Assembly: GCF_000317085.1 (NCBI RefSeq)
Contig: NC_019702.1
Coordinates: 3,068,394-3,132,393, forward strand
Reading direction: 5' to 3'
Length of the DNA stretch: 64,000 bases
DNA from: Synechococcus sp. PCC 7502
Lineage (GTDB): Bacteria; Cyanobacteriota; Cyanobacteriia; Pseudanabaenales; Pseudanabaenaceae
Program-made: the position numbers and the translations under genes
In this document: positions 44,590 through 54,167 of the stretch, piece after piece
How positions within the stretch are numbered: the stretch's first letter is position 1
Layout: each line of letters starts with the position of its first letter
The notes under the pieces: generated by a model
What the model was told of the DNA's origin: nothing
Seen by the model: the letters and a program-made list of their open reading frames with translations, nothing else
Database searches by the model: none

Positions 44590-45774
44590 ATGTTTAAGGT
44601 ACTTGCAGGTAATCTATCTGCAATTTTCAATTTAGACGGTAAGCATTTAGATCGATATCTCCAGAAAAAGGAGATGATAAAAAATTCAATTTGTGAGGAA
44701 TTAATTCTACATGATCAGATTTTCATTCCAACACAAGATTATCTAACAGCCTGTGGATTAATTTTGGTATTAGGCGAGGAAAATTTCATTTCTTTGCTTG
44801 AAGATAAAAGAATTCATTTTTTAAGATTACGTGGTGTTTTTGGATATGTAAAAGGAACAGGTGTAGATGGGACTTTACTAACTTTTATAGATCCTGATTC
44901 AAAAAGACCACAAGACTCAAGTATTGAGAAGTCTATAGAAATTGGTTTAAGTGTCATTAGTACTCAGGTAACAGAGAAAAATAAAATCACAGATCTGCTT
45001 ATTAAAGAATCCACGCCTCTCGAAATGTCGACAGTCTTAGATGCTATTAAATGCGATTCGTTTAGAGATCTAAGAGCAACTTCACTTTGGAAAGATAAGT
45101 ATAATTTCTCAAACAAGGATTTGCTTGCACTTCCTGGAATGGAGGATATGCAAGTTAGAGTAATAGGACCTGGAACAAATCCTAAAATCGATCCTGTTGA
45201 TGCACTTCTAGCATTAGCACTCTTTAATATTGAGCTTTATCTTTCAATAAAATTTGAGTGCGCTAGTAGTTCAAGTGGATCACCTTTAGGTGATTTGATC
45301 GATATTAAGCTTGATCGATTAGTAGAGCAATCTGTGAGATCAAAAAATATATGGTCTCTACTAGAGATAAATAATATTCCTGATCTTGGAAACCTTGATT
45401 TAACGGATGAATGTAACTTCAAAGATCTATTAAAAGTTATAAGAAGTCAGAATGCAAATGAATTTCGGAAATGGTTTCATGACAGAAAGACTCTTGATGA
45501 AAGAGAGATATTTAAAGAATATGTAGGTTTGCTTAGTGAAGTACCAGCAATACAAACGCTCCCATCTAAAGCTATTCGTTTTTGTGTTGGTAACGGATTA
45601 GGGTTTGTTCCTGTTATTGGGCAGGTGTTTAGTTTTATAGATACTTTTTTACTAGAGAAGTTTTTGCAAGGAAACTCACCTAGATATTTTATTGAAGACC
45701 TGAAAAAATTTAGAGGAAAGATAAAACAATATCCACAAGGTTTTGGTAAAACTCGTCCGCCGAAATATAGATAA
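44590..45774 (+). CDS. Unknown 394-residue protein with hydrophobic C-terminal segment
   Basis: I recognise no family. The N-terminal ~150 residues contain LILVLGEENFISLLEDKRIHFLRLRG and FIDPDSKR. The middle is polar and helical. Near residue 325-355 is a glycine-containing hydrophobic helix (FCVGNGLGFVPVIGQVFSFID) followed by a basic tail. It is single-copy in the window, AT-rich, stands alone, and is bounded by nucleotidyltransferase genes. The architecture could be an effector with a membrane-inserting helix, but that is speculation. Confidence 0.6.
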   Translation: MFKVLAGNLSAIFNLDGKHLDRYLQKKEMIKNSICEELILHDQIFIPTQDYLTACGLILVLGEENFISLLEDKRIHFLRLRGVFGYVKGTGVDGTLLTFIDPDSKRPQDSSIEKSIEIGLSVISTQVTEKNKITDLLIKESTPLEMSTVLDAIKCDSFRDLRATSLWKDKYNFSNKDLLALPGMEDMQVRVIGPGTNPKIDPVDALLALALFNIELYLSIKFECASSSSGSPLGDLIDIKLDRLVEQSVRSKNIWSLLEINNIPDLGNLDLTDECNFKDLLKVIRSQNANEFRKWFHDRKTLDEREIFKEYVGLLSEVPAIQTLPSKAIRFCVGNGLGFVPVIGQVFSFIDTFLLEKFLQGNSPRYFIEDLKKFRGKIKQYPQGFGKTRPPKYR

Positions 45775-45951
45775 GCATAAAGATAAAGAATAATAGTGCG
45801 ATCACCTAGAACTCACGACTCACAGTACTAGCGATTGCAAAGTTGAGAAATTGATAGGCAATTCGGCTTCAATACATTAGGGCGATCGCATTAGATTTTC
45901 AAAAGTGCGATCTGCTAAATTAGAGAAAATTACTTGAACTGATGACGAATT

Positions 45952-46500
45952 ATGCGCTCAAATGTCGATCCTCAGAAAATCGAACAACTCATGAAAGCAT
46001 TAGGTAGAGAAGCACGTGGCTCTGGCTGTATCTACTTTACAGGTGGCGCTAGTGCTTTACTCATTGGTTGGCGTAGTTCCACAGTGGATATCGATATTCG
46101 TCTAGATCCTGAACCACTAGGAATTTTTCAAGCGATCGCCAAAATCAAACAAGAACTGGACATCAATATTGAGCTAGCTTCTCCACAGGATTTCTTACCA
46201 CCACTTCCAGGATGGCGTGACAGAAGCATCTTTATTGGAAGATACGGTGAAATCTCATTTTATCATTATGACTTCACAGCCCAAGCCCTTGCTAAAATAT
46301 CTAGGGGATATAACCGCGATATTGACGATGTTCAAGCCATGTATGAACAGAAGTTATTTTCTTTAGAAAAATTACGAGATTGCTTTGAAGCGATCGCATC
46401 TGAATTGATCCGATTTCCTTCTCTTAATCCTGAAATTCTGAGAAATAGGGTTGAAAAATTCATTGAGCATTGTGAAAGTGCATCAGAGAGAGAGAAATAA
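45952..46500 (+). CDS. DUF6036-type nucleotidyltransferase-fold protein
   Basis: A 182-residue protein. GGASALLIGWRSSTVDIDI has the GG/GS-x-DxD layout of the nucleotidyltransferase (AbiEii/MNT-like) superfamily, as in DUF6036. AQALAKISRGYNRDIDDVQAM is the typical following region. Many members are toxin-antitoxin components. Its stop overlaps the next start as TAATG. Confidence 0.75.
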   Translation: MRSNVDPQKIEQLMKALGREARGSGCIYFTGGASALLIGWRSSTVDIDIRLDPEPLGIFQAIAKIKQELDINIELASPQDFLPPLPGWRDRSIFIGRYGEISFYHYDFTAQALAKISRGYNRDIDDVQAMYEQKLFSLEKLRDCFEAIASELIRFPSLNPEILRNRVEKFIEHCESASEREK

Positions 46501-46784
46501 TGGAGCTAAACGAATTACCAGGATCGGATTTAATCTTACTTGGACTGGAAGATCTTTACCAAGGCAAAAATAATACCATTGGGTCACTATTAATCGCGAT
46601 CGCATCCATACGCTTAACCGCAGCAGGCTTAGACATTCCAAAAGCTCCTCTAGTATCAGAGCCAGAGCTAGCATTGTATGCCCACCTTCAGAACGAAAGT
46701 GATGATGCTTATGCTTACTACAATGCCTTGCTAAATAGTCTCAACAGCTTTTGTGCAGCACTTGAACTAAAATCCAAATATTAA
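46500..46784 (+). CDS. Small partner protein of the DUF6036 gene
   Basis: A 94-residue mostly helical protein starting MELNELPGSDLILLGLEDLYQG, with no recognised family. The 1-bp overlap with the nucleotidyltransferase gene implies coupled translation, and the size fits a toxin or antitoxin partner. No HEPN-type RX4-6H motif is visible. Confidence 0.55.
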   Translation: MELNELPGSDLILLGLEDLYQGKNNTIGSLLIAIASIRLTAAGLDIPKAPLVSEPELALYAHLQNESDDAYAYYNALLNSLNSFCAALELKSKY

Positions 46785-46804
46785 TGAACTAAAGTTTGAA
46801 CAAC

Positions 46805-46941
46805 GCTTTATATTTTTAGTCAAGATTGGGCAAGCAAAAATGGGGTTAAATTTGTTATTAAATTTCGGGAAGTTATTGGCGATTCCTTTCAGGATGCGTC
46901 CCGCCGCAAAGTTAGGAAATTGATAGGCGATCGCCTTTTTA
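46805..46941. repeat. Repeat-derived intergenic stretch
   Basis: Contains the GCGATTCCTTTCAGGATGCG unit (46879-46910) of the family at 27067, and AAGATTGGGCAAGCAAAAAT-type sequence also found in degraded form near 27211-27232. It is not coding. Confidence 0.4.
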
Positions 46942-48621
46942 TTAAGACCCGACTTTGGCGAGATATTGATGCACAAACTGCACACAAATCGAGCCCTCGC
47001 CGACTCCTGACGCAACTCGCTTAACAGAGCCATGCCGCACATCGCCAACAGCAAACACTCCAGGAATATTAGTTTCCAGTAAGTAGGGATCGCGATCGAG
47101 CCGCCAACCTTTTGGACGATGTACGCCAGATACCGGCGCTCCACTTTTCAGATCAGTTCCCGTGAATACAAAGCCACGATCATCTCGCTCCACCAACCCA
47201 TCCAGCCATTCAGTACGCGGCACCGCCCCAATAAAGATAAACAATGACACAGAAGGAACGGTTTCAGTTTCACCGGTGATGGTGTTCTGAATTATGATCT
47301 CTTCTAGACTTGTTTCACCTTTTACCTCTATTACAATGGAGTGAGTTTGCACCCTGATATTGGGTGTTTCAGCAATCTGCTCAATCAAATATTGCGACAT
47401 ACTCTTGGTCAACGACTCACCGCGAACAAGCATCGTCACCTGCCGGGCATACTTCGAGAAATACATTGCTGCCTGACCAGCAGAGTTAGCTCCGCCAATG
47501 ATGTAAACATCTTCATCCTGACAAGTCAGCGCCTCGGTTTGAGCTGCGCCGTAATAAACCCCTGCTCCGGTGAGGCGATCGAGTCCCAGTACATCCAGCC
47601 GTCGCCACGACACTCCCATTGCCAAAATTAGCGCATGACAGCTAATTTCACTGCCGTCGGATAAGGTGATGAAGCGGTAGGTATCTTCCACGCGGATGCC
47701 CGTTACCTCTTGTGGACTGAGAATCTCCACCCCAAACCGTCTAGCTTGGGTCACAGCACGACGGGCTAAATCGTTACCGCTTAGACCCGATGGAAAGCCA
47801 AGATAGTTTTCAATCCGCGAACTTGTACCCGCTTGTCCGCCCGGAGCTTCTCGTTCGATCAGCACCGTATGTAATCCCTCGGATGCGCCATACACCGCTG
47901 CCGCTAGTCCCGCAGGACCACCGCCGACGATAATTAAGTCATAGAAAGGCTTTTCCGCTTGTGTGCGCAGACCAATTTTCTCGGCGACCTGAGCGATTGA
48001 GGGGTGTAAAAAACAACTGCCATCGGTAAAGAGTACCAGTGGCAGCGAAGGGCGATCGCAGTTAGCAAGTGCCGCTAACTTTTGCGCTTCTTCGGACAAT
48101 TCGATGTCCAGCCATTGATAAGGAATCTGGTTTCGCGTTAGAAAGTCTTTCATATCATGGGACTGAGGCGACCAACGGTTACCGATGACGCGAATGCCTT
48201 CAAAAGGGGGACGAAAGTTGGCGAACCAATCATCTAAAAGATCGTTTAAAACTGGATATAACTTCTCCTCCGGCGGATCCCAAGGCTTGAGTAAATAGTA
48301 ATCAATTTGAGTAAGGTTGATCGCGCTAATGGCGGCATCGGTATCTGCATAAGCGGTGAGTAGGACACGTTTGGCGCTTGGGAAAATCTCTAGTGCCTGC
48401 TCCAGAAACTCGACCCCATTCATTTTGGGCATGCGCTGATCCACCAGAAACAGGGCAATTGGTTCGTTGCGGAGTTTAAGCTTTTGGATCGTACCGATCG
48501 CCATTGCCCCAGAATCAGCTCGGACAATCCGAAAGCGATCGCCATACTGCTGCCGCAAATCACGAGCTAAGGCTTGCAAAACTTCGGGATCGTCATCAAC
48601 GGTCAGAATAACAGGTTTAAG
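46942..48621 (-). CDS. Fused response regulator/thioredoxin-reductase-like FAD protein
   Basis: About 559 residues from ATG 48621. Residues 1-130 are a receiver domain (TVDDDPE; phospho-Asp ~62 in LVDQRMP). Residues ~150-230 look glutaredoxin/GST-like (VIGNRWSPQSHDMKDFL). From ~235 a thioredoxin-reductase-type FAD domain follows (DLIIVGGGPAGLAAA, IGGANSAGQAA, FAVGDVR), but the CxxC is replaced in GGQAGTSSRIENY. It is probably the output of the adjacent cNMP-domain kinase. The start overlaps the preceding gene's stop region. Confidence 0.9.
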   Translation of the reverse strand, partial: LKPVILTVDDDPEVLQALARDLRQQYGDRFRIVRADSGAMAIGTIQKLKLRNEPIALFLVDQRMPKMNGVEFLEQALEIFPSAKRVLLTAYADTDAAISAINLTQIDYYLLKPWDPPEEKLYPVLNDLLDDWFANFRPPFEGIRVIGNRWSPQSHDMKDFLTRNQIPYQWLDIELSEEAQKLAALANCDRPSLPLVLFTDGSCFLHPSIAQVAEKIGLRTQAEKPFYDLIIVGGGPAGLAAAVYGASEGLHTVLIEREAPGGQAGTSSRIENYLGFPSGLSGNDLARRAVTQARRFGVEILSPQEVTGIRVEDTYRFITLSDGSEISCHALILAMGVSWRRLDVLGLDRLTGAGVYYGAAQTEALTCQDEDVYIIGGANSAGQAAMYFSKYARQVTMLVRGESLTKSMSQYLIEQIAETPNIRVQTHSIVIEVKGETSLEEIIIQNTITGETETVPSVSLFIFIGAVPRTEWLDGLVERDDRGFVFTGTDLKSGAPVSGVHRPKGWRLDRDPYLLETNIPGVFAVGDVRHGSVKRVASGVGEGSICVQFVHQYLAKVGS

Positions 48622-48877
48622 CATGAGACTTATCAGCGATCGTGGGTTTACCGATCTGGGCGATGACAAACATTAGAAATGCATAGGTCTTTTCGGGGAG
48701 GTAGCGTAACATTTCACCCTGGTATTCAATCTCATATTCGCCACTTTTTGATTGAGCACAGGCGGTGCATGTGAATACGCCTACATAGAGAGTGTCTACA
48801 CTCAGTTTGAGTATTTGCGCTGTCAGCCAAGCATCAAAGGCGGTGCTAGAAAATTGATCGTTACTCAACTGACTCAT
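48617..48877 (-). CDS. Small protein linking redox two-component genes
   Basis: An 86-residue protein with a CTAC motif (TCTACAQ) and no recognised family (I see no UBP zinc finger, which is sometimes found at this place). The middle position in the kinase, small protein, regulator operon and the overlap with the regulator gene suggest a role in signalling. It overlaps the regulator start by 5 bp. Confidence 0.55.
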   Translation of the reverse strand: MSQLSNDQFSSTAFDAWLTAQILKLSVDTLYVGVFTCTACAQSKSGEYEIEYQGEMLRYLPEKTYAFLMFVIAQIGKPTIADKSHA

Positions 48878-48961
48878 GATATTCTCTCCAGAAGAAAACT
48901 ATAATTAAAAAAACTTAACTAACCCCAAATAATCAACATATTGTAGATATTGTAGGTGAAA

Positions 48962-50374
48962 TTATAACTCTGCTGGCTTCAAGTTTGTTAAGGGTAAGCG
49001 AATCGAGAAGCACGTTTCACCGGGCTGTGACTCTACGGCGATCGTACCATGGTGACGATTTTCCACAATCCGGCGGACATTATCCAGCCCCAGCCCCGTG
49101 CCTTTGCCCACCGGCTTGGTGGTAAAGAAAGGCTCAAAGATGCGCGATTGAATTTCCGATGGAATGCCTGTGCCAGAATCAATGATGGCGACACAAACAG
49201 AGTTCCCAGTCCTTGTCGTGACGATTTTGAGAGTACCTTTACCATCCATGGCATAGATCGCGTTATCAATTAAATTCGTCCACACTTGATTCAGCTCGCT
49301 GCCGTAGGCGTTGATTTGAGGCAAGTCGCGGTCATAACAGCGGTGTACTTCAATGCCAAACTTAAGCCGATGGGCAAAAATTTGGAGCGTGTCCTCAATG
49401 CCCTGATGTACATCTACTAATTGTCGCACTCCTTGATCGAGGTGGGAGTAAGATTTCATTGATTGCACTAAAGTTGCGATCCGTTCCGCTCCTCGCAATC
49501 CGCTTTTGATCATCGCCATTACATCAAACGACAGCGCCAGCCACCGCACGCCCATGTCTCTTAGTTCCGTGGGGTCATCCCGCCAGCGTGCAGTAAGCAT
49601 ATCTAACGTTTCTACTCTTACACCGCCGATCGCCAGGGGTTCTGCCAGATTCCAGGCATTGGCAACTCCGTAAGATTCCAGCCACTCTAACAACTGCTCC
49701 TCGCGATCGCTCAACGTCGCCAAGTTCGGGCGATCGTGCAAAATGGTCTCATATCCCTGATTGCGGGCTTGCTCCCACTGACGAGTATGGGCTACATCAA
49801 TATTGCGCTGTCCGTAGATCAGATTCATCCGCTGAAGCTCCATCATAGCTGGAATCACATCTCTCAAGGCATGGACGACGGCAGCGGCTGGATTATTAAG
49901 CTCGTGGGCTAATCCGGCTGCCAGGGTTCCCAAGGCTGCCATTTTCTCGCGACCGCGGACAAACGATTCAACTCCACGCAGCCGCTGTGCCATGACTTGG
50001 AACACTGCCCGCTCAAAATCTCGGCACTCGTGAAGCAGGGTACGAAAATCATTGCCCGCAATTTCGTAAGTCAAACAGTCTGAGAGGGCATATATGGTCA
50101 CGAGCATGGGTTCATCAGTCAGGATCGGTACTTCCCCAAAGAATGCCGGTGCATTATGTTGTCCAATTGGGATGTCAAGACCGTCGCTGTGCCGGGTAAT
50201 GCCCACTTGACCCGCAATCAAAACAAAGACTCCTCTTGCGATCGCACCTTCCCGCACTAATATCTCACCAGCAGCAAGTTCGACTCTTTGAGCGCGATCA
50301 CAAACCCAATGCAGTCGTTCTTGAGGTAGGTGTTGAAACGATTCAAGCTTGGCGATGTCTTCGACGCACAGCAT
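48962..50374 (-). CDS. Histidine kinase with N-terminal cyclic-nucleotide-binding-like domain
   Basis: A 470-residue cytoplasmic kinase. Residues ~15-130 are a cNMP-binding-like beta-barrel (LVREGAIARGVFVLIAGQVG, PAFFGEVPILTDEPM). The H-box LAAGLAHELNNPAAA has the phospho-His near 157, the N-box is NQVWTNLIDNAIYAM and the G boxes are IIDSGTGIP and GKGTGLGLDNV. It is the first gene of the three-gene redox two-component operon. No membrane segments are seen. Confidence 0.9.
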   Translation of the reverse strand: MLCVEDIAKLESFQHLPQERLHWVCDRAQRVELAAGEILVREGAIARGVFVLIAGQVGITRHSDGLDIPIGQHNAPAFFGEVPILTDEPMLVTIYALSDCLTYEIAGNDFRTLLHECRDFERAVFQVMAQRLRGVESFVRGREKMAALGTLAAGLAHELNNPAAAVVHALRDVIPAMMELQRMNLIYGQRNIDVAHTRQWEQARNQGYETILHDRPNLATLSDREEQLLEWLESYGVANAWNLAEPLAIGGVRVETLDMLTARWRDDPTELRDMGVRWLALSFDVMAMIKSGLRGAERIATLVQSMKSYSHLDQGVRQLVDVHQGIEDTLQIFAHRLKFGIEVHRCYDRDLPQINAYGSELNQVWTNLIDNAIYAMDGKGTLKIVTTRTGNSVCVAIIDSGTGIPSEIQSRIFEPFFTTKPVGKGTGLGLDNVRRIVENRHHGTIAVESQPGETCFSIRLPLTNLKPAEL

Positions 50375-50844
50375 GGATAAATATTCTGGAGACTGGTTCA
50401 GTTAAGATTTATTCTATTGTGAAATGGCACAATCTACTAGCCTTCTAGAGGCATATAATCTGATGAAAAAGGGAAAAATTGTAACGATTTTAATCATTGA
50501 GAAATCTAATAATATCTGCTAGTTGATAATTCAGGACTTTTTCGACCCGATTGGGATTCTTCGTAATGCAACCCACCTAAACCAACGCCTTAATGTAACC
50601 GCCCTCCTCCATCTACATCTAATATCCCGCCTCTTCTCAAATTACCTGTTACTGCCTCGCTCCTTTCAAGCGAAGGACGTGAGTCATTCCGTTCGTATTT
50701 CCACATCCTGAGATCAACTTTCTAGTAGTACACATCTACCAATGAACAATTTCTACTATCTGTATTCAAATCATTAGAAAAAGTTGTTAGAACAAGCCAG
50801 TTCTAGTATTGTAGAGCATAAGTATCAATGATTAATTAAGACCT
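50375..50844. other. Intergenic region, no gene recognised
   Basis: 470 bp that should contain the promoter of the leftward kinase operon. A 62-codon open frame at 50523-50711 has no coding look, and I reject it. No hairpin-rich RNA is obvious. Confidence 0.35.
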
Positions 50845-51063
50845 ATGGTTACTGCACTAATCCTAATTGGACTGGGGATAATCACCCAGATCGTAGTACT
50901 AACAACATCTAAGCCTGGGATGCCTCGGTTCACAAAAGCTTGTGCAAGCTGTGGTAGTCAGACACCACCGATGGATTATCCACCAGCCACTTACAACTGT
51001 CCAGAGTGCGAGCGGCTGATCGGTTTGGGAGTCGATCTCAAAGAGTTAATCTCCCGCTCATAG
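50845..51063 (+). CDS. Small membrane-anchored zinc-ribbon protein
   Basis: A 72-residue protein with an N-terminal hydrophobic helix (ALILIGLGIITQIVVL) and a C-terminal zinc ribbon of two CxxC pairs (ACASCGS and NCPECER). It ends only 2 bp from the end of the convergent efflux gene. Function unknown. Confidence 0.65.
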   Translation: MVTALILIGLGIITQIVVLTTSKPGMPRFTKACASCGSQTPPMDYPPATYNCPECERLIGLGVDLKELISRS

Positions 51064-51065
51064 CT

Positions 51066-52652
51066 TTAATGCCCAACAGCTCCTGCTGAGGGTTTCACCT
51101 CCTTAAAACAGATTGCTAATAAAGCCGCAGCAATCAATGCGCAGCCCATAAAGAAGAAGCAGTCGTTATAGCTCATCACATTGGCTTCTCGGCGTACAAG
51201 ACGATCGAGCATTGTATAGGCTTGGTTCTGAACCACAACAGGATCGCTGCTATGGATGTTAAAGAATTGGGTAAGTTGGTTCAATCGATCGCGGGTAATC
51301 AGATTATCCAAAGAAACCGCATCTACTAATCGGTTAGAGTGAAAACGCTCCCGTGCCGATAATAAAGTACCTAAGATCGCAATGCCTATCGACCCCCCCA
51401 AATTCCGAGAAACGTTGAAGAGAGCTGAGGCAGAGCCAATTTGCTTCGGTACTATGCCAGCAGTAGCCACACTGGAAAGGGGAGTAACGACTAACGGTTG
51501 CCCAAGGGCTCTTACGATTTGGGACCAGCGCAATTGATCTAGTCCTGTCTCGTGGGTCAAGGTGGAATTCATAAAACAACTGATCCCAAACAAAATCAGT
51601 CCTATAAAAATTAGTAAGCGGAGGTCAAATCTCTGCATCAATCGAGGAACAAAGGGAATAAGAAATAACTGGGGAATTCCTGCCCACATAATGGTTTCAC
51701 CAATGGTCATTGCGTTGTAACCTTGGATTTGTGCCAAAAAAAGAGGAAGAATAAACACAGAACCGTAAAGTCCCAGTCCCGTGGCTAGATTTACTAAGAT
51801 CGATAAGCCAAAATTCCGTTGCCCCAGCAAGCGCAGGTTAAGCAAGGGTTGTTTGCGGGTAAACTGAATCCACACAAAGAGGGGCAGCGTCAGCGCTGCT
51901 AGGAGTGCAGCTTGTTGGATCTCTTCAGAACCAAGCCAATCTTTGCGATTGCCCTCTTCTAAAAAAAACTCTAGGGAAGCTAGACCGATCGCCATCGTAG
52001 CAATACCCCACCAATCGCCCTGCTTAAATAACTCTAGCTGCAAAGGCTTGGTCGGGATTGCATACCAAACACCAGCAATCAAAACCAATCCAGGAATCAC
52101 GTTTAGGTAAAAAATATACTGCCAGCTATAGTTATCCGTGAGCCAGCCTCCGATGGTCGGTCCGATTGAAGGGGCAAAGGTGGCAGTAATGGCAAACAAG
52201 GCTAACCCAATCGGCTGTTTTGGTGGTGGCAAAGTGGTCAAAATCACCGTAAAAGCCATCGGGATCAGCACCCCTCCTGTAAATCCCTGTCCAGCCCGGA
52301 ACAGAATCATCATCGGCAAGCTAGTAGCCCAAGCGCAAGCGATGGAAAACAACAGAAACAGAATGGCATTAACCAGCAAGTATCGCCGCACGGAAAATAC
52401 CTGAGCCAGCCAGCCAGTCAGAGGGATGACAACAATCTCGGACACCAGATAGCCCGTAGAAATCCAAGAGCCTTCATCGATGGTAGCACCCAAGGCTCCA
52501 GTAATGTCATTCAAGGAAGCGTTTGTAATCTGGATATCCAGTACTGCCATGAACGCCCCTAAAAGGGTTGACAATACCCCAATCCAGTCTTTGATGCTTA
52601 GCTCCGGTGCCGGCTTTATGGGAGCTTGATGATTTAAATTTAGTGTGGTCAC
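51066..52652 (-). CDS. DHA2-family MFS multidrug transporter (EmrB-like)
   Basis: About 528 residues from GTG 52652; a TTG at 52730 would add an extra hydrophobic stretch not expected before the first span. TLLGAFMAVLDIQITNASL is the DHA2 signature of the first span and GSWISTGYLVSEIVVIPLTGWLA the second; 14 spans are likely. It pairs with the HlyD/EmrA-like gene upstream to export hydrophobic compounds across the envelope. Confidence 0.9.
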   Translation of the reverse strand: MTTLNLNHQAPIKPAPELSIKDWIGVLSTLLGAFMAVLDIQITNASLNDITGALGATIDEGSWISTGYLVSEIVVIPLTGWLAQVFSVRRYLLVNAILFLLFSIACAWATSLPMMILFRAGQGFTGGVLIPMAFTVILTTLPPPKQPIGLALFAITATFAPSIGPTIGGWLTDNYSWQYIFYLNVIPGLVLIAGVWYAIPTKPLQLELFKQGDWWGIATMAIGLASLEFFLEEGNRKDWLGSEEIQQAALLAALTLPLFVWIQFTRKQPLLNLRLLGQRNFGLSILVNLATGLGLYGSVFILPLFLAQIQGYNAMTIGETIMWAGIPQLFLIPFVPRLMQRFDLRLLIFIGLILFGISCFMNSTLTHETGLDQLRWSQIVRALGQPLVVTPLSSVATAGIVPKQIGSASALFNVSRNLGGSIGIAILGTLLSARERFHSNRLVDAVSLDNLITRDRLNQLTQFFNIHSSDPVVVQNQAYTMLDRLVRREANVMSYNDCFFFMGCALIAAALLAICFKEVKPSAGAVGH

Positions 52653-52747
52653 GATAATTGGGAAGAATAAGAGGAATAGCCAAAATCGATCCGAGTCTTT
52701 GACAGAGGTAAAGAGAGTTTGAACGAACAAGCCGACATGGATGTTTC

Positions 52748-54100
52748 TTACGGCGTTTCAACTGCCACAACTACCGACATCCCAGGGGTAATGCGAGCCT
52801 CATACCCCCGAATACTCTCTAGCTCAAACACAATTTTGATCGGAATACGCTGGACAATTTTAGTGAAATTTCCTGTAGCATTATCTGGGGGTAGTAGAGC
52901 AAAGTCTGCTCCTGAAGCGGGAGCCAGTCCATCAACCTTACCCTTAAAGGCATGGTTTGGGAAGGCATCGATCTTAATCTCAACTTCTTCTCCAGGATGC
53001 ATCTTCCCCAATTGGGTTTCCGTGAAATTTGCAATGATCCATGGTTGCTCCTGAACCACAGATAGGAGGGTTTGACCTGGTTGCACCCGTTGTCCAATTT
53101 CCACAGTTTTATTACCAATTTTGCCAGCTACCGGTGCGGCTATGGTGGTATAACTCAATTGCAACTGAGCGTTTTTTACTTGGGCTTGGGCTTGGGAAAT
53201 CGCTGCGAGAGCGGCTTGATACTGCTGCTGGTTAACGACAATCTGCTGACTTGTTGCATTTGCTTGCTGTAACCCTCCCTGAGAAGATTCCAGCTTTGCT
53301 TGAGCATTAGAAAGATTTTTTTGGGCTTGAATGACCAATGCCTTGGACTGCTGAATTTGTTCCCTCACCATACTTCGTTGAGCTACCAAAACCTCATAAC
53401 TAGCTTTAGCTGTATCAAGCTGTTGCTTTGGTGTTGCTCCCGCCTCAAAAAGCTGGGCATATCGTTGATAATCCAACTGCGCCTTAACAAGATTAGTTTC
53501 CACCTCAGTTAACTGGGCTTGCACCGCACGCACCCCAGATTCAGCTTGTGCTAAGGCAGCCTCACTTGTCGCCACAGTTGCTGCTGCTGCATCAATATTT
53601 CCCTGAGATGTAGTGGTTTGTCCCTGAGCGTTGGTTGTCCCAACTCCAATATTAGTTTTCGCCACTTCTGCCTGCAGGCGCGAAGCCTCTAAAGCCGACT
53701 GGGACTGCTGCAAAATCACCCGATAATCATTGGGATCAAGTTTCACCAAAAGCGCCCCTTTAGCAACAGACTGATTATCATCCACTAGAACTTCGAGCAC
53801 AGTCCCAGAAATCCGAGCCGTCACTGGATTTATATGCCCCCTGACATAGGCATTGTCAGTCTCTTGGTGGGTTTGGGCGTAATGCCACCAGCGAAGCAAA
53901 AAAATTGCTAAGATTGTGGCACCGAATCCCAAAAGGCTAAAAACGATCAACTTGCGGGGGGAAGCTTGGGGTAATTTTGGCCTGGGGAAGGAGGTTTCTA
54001 TTGGAGTAGTAGGCTCCTTCAGTTTAGAAGTAATCTGAGGATGATGTCCATCTTGCTGGAGATTTTCTTCTGTCTCGTTGGTTGTATTGAATGATTCCAT
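52748..54100 (-). CDS. HlyD/EmrA-family membrane-fusion protein
   Basis: A 450-residue periplasmic adaptor. A single N-terminal span (KLIVFSLLGFGATILAIFLL) is followed by TDNAYVRGHINPVTARISGTVLEVLVDDNQ, then a long coiled coil (residues ~120-300) rich in Gln and Ala, then a barrel (IAAPVAGKIGNKTVEIGQRVQPGQ). It precedes the EmrB-like gene and forms the expected two-part pump. An IS5 copy is inserted ~60 bp upstream. Confidence 0.92.
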   Translation of the reverse strand: MESFNTTNETEENLQQDGHHPQITSKLKEPTTPIETSFPRPKLPQASPRKLIVFSLLGFGATILAIFLLRWWHYAQTHQETDNAYVRGHINPVTARISGTVLEVLVDDNQSVAKGALLVKLDPNDYRVILQQSQSALEASRLQAEVAKTNIGVGTTNAQGQTTTSQGNIDAAAATVATSEAALAQAESGVRAVQAQLTEVETNLVKAQLDYQRYAQLFEAGATPKQQLDTAKASYEVLVAQRSMVREQIQQSKALVIQAQKNLSNAQAKLESSQGGLQQANATSQQIVVNQQQYQAALAAISQAQAQVKNAQLQLSYTTIAAPVAGKIGNKTVEIGQRVQPGQTLLSVVQEQPWIIANFTETQLGKMHPGEEVEIKIDAFPNHAFKGKVDGLAPASGADFALLPPDNATGNFTKIVQRIPIKIVFELESIRGYEARITPGMSVVVAVETP

Positions 54101-54167
54101 AGGTCAACCCTGTAGAGGAAATATAGGTATATAGATTCCTGAATACTTAGTATGTGATAGTACTATA

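Noticed and set aside
50523-50711. A 62-codon open frame in the intergenic region upstream of the kinase operon
   Set aside because: No ribosome-binding site, no domain and odd composition; probably chance.
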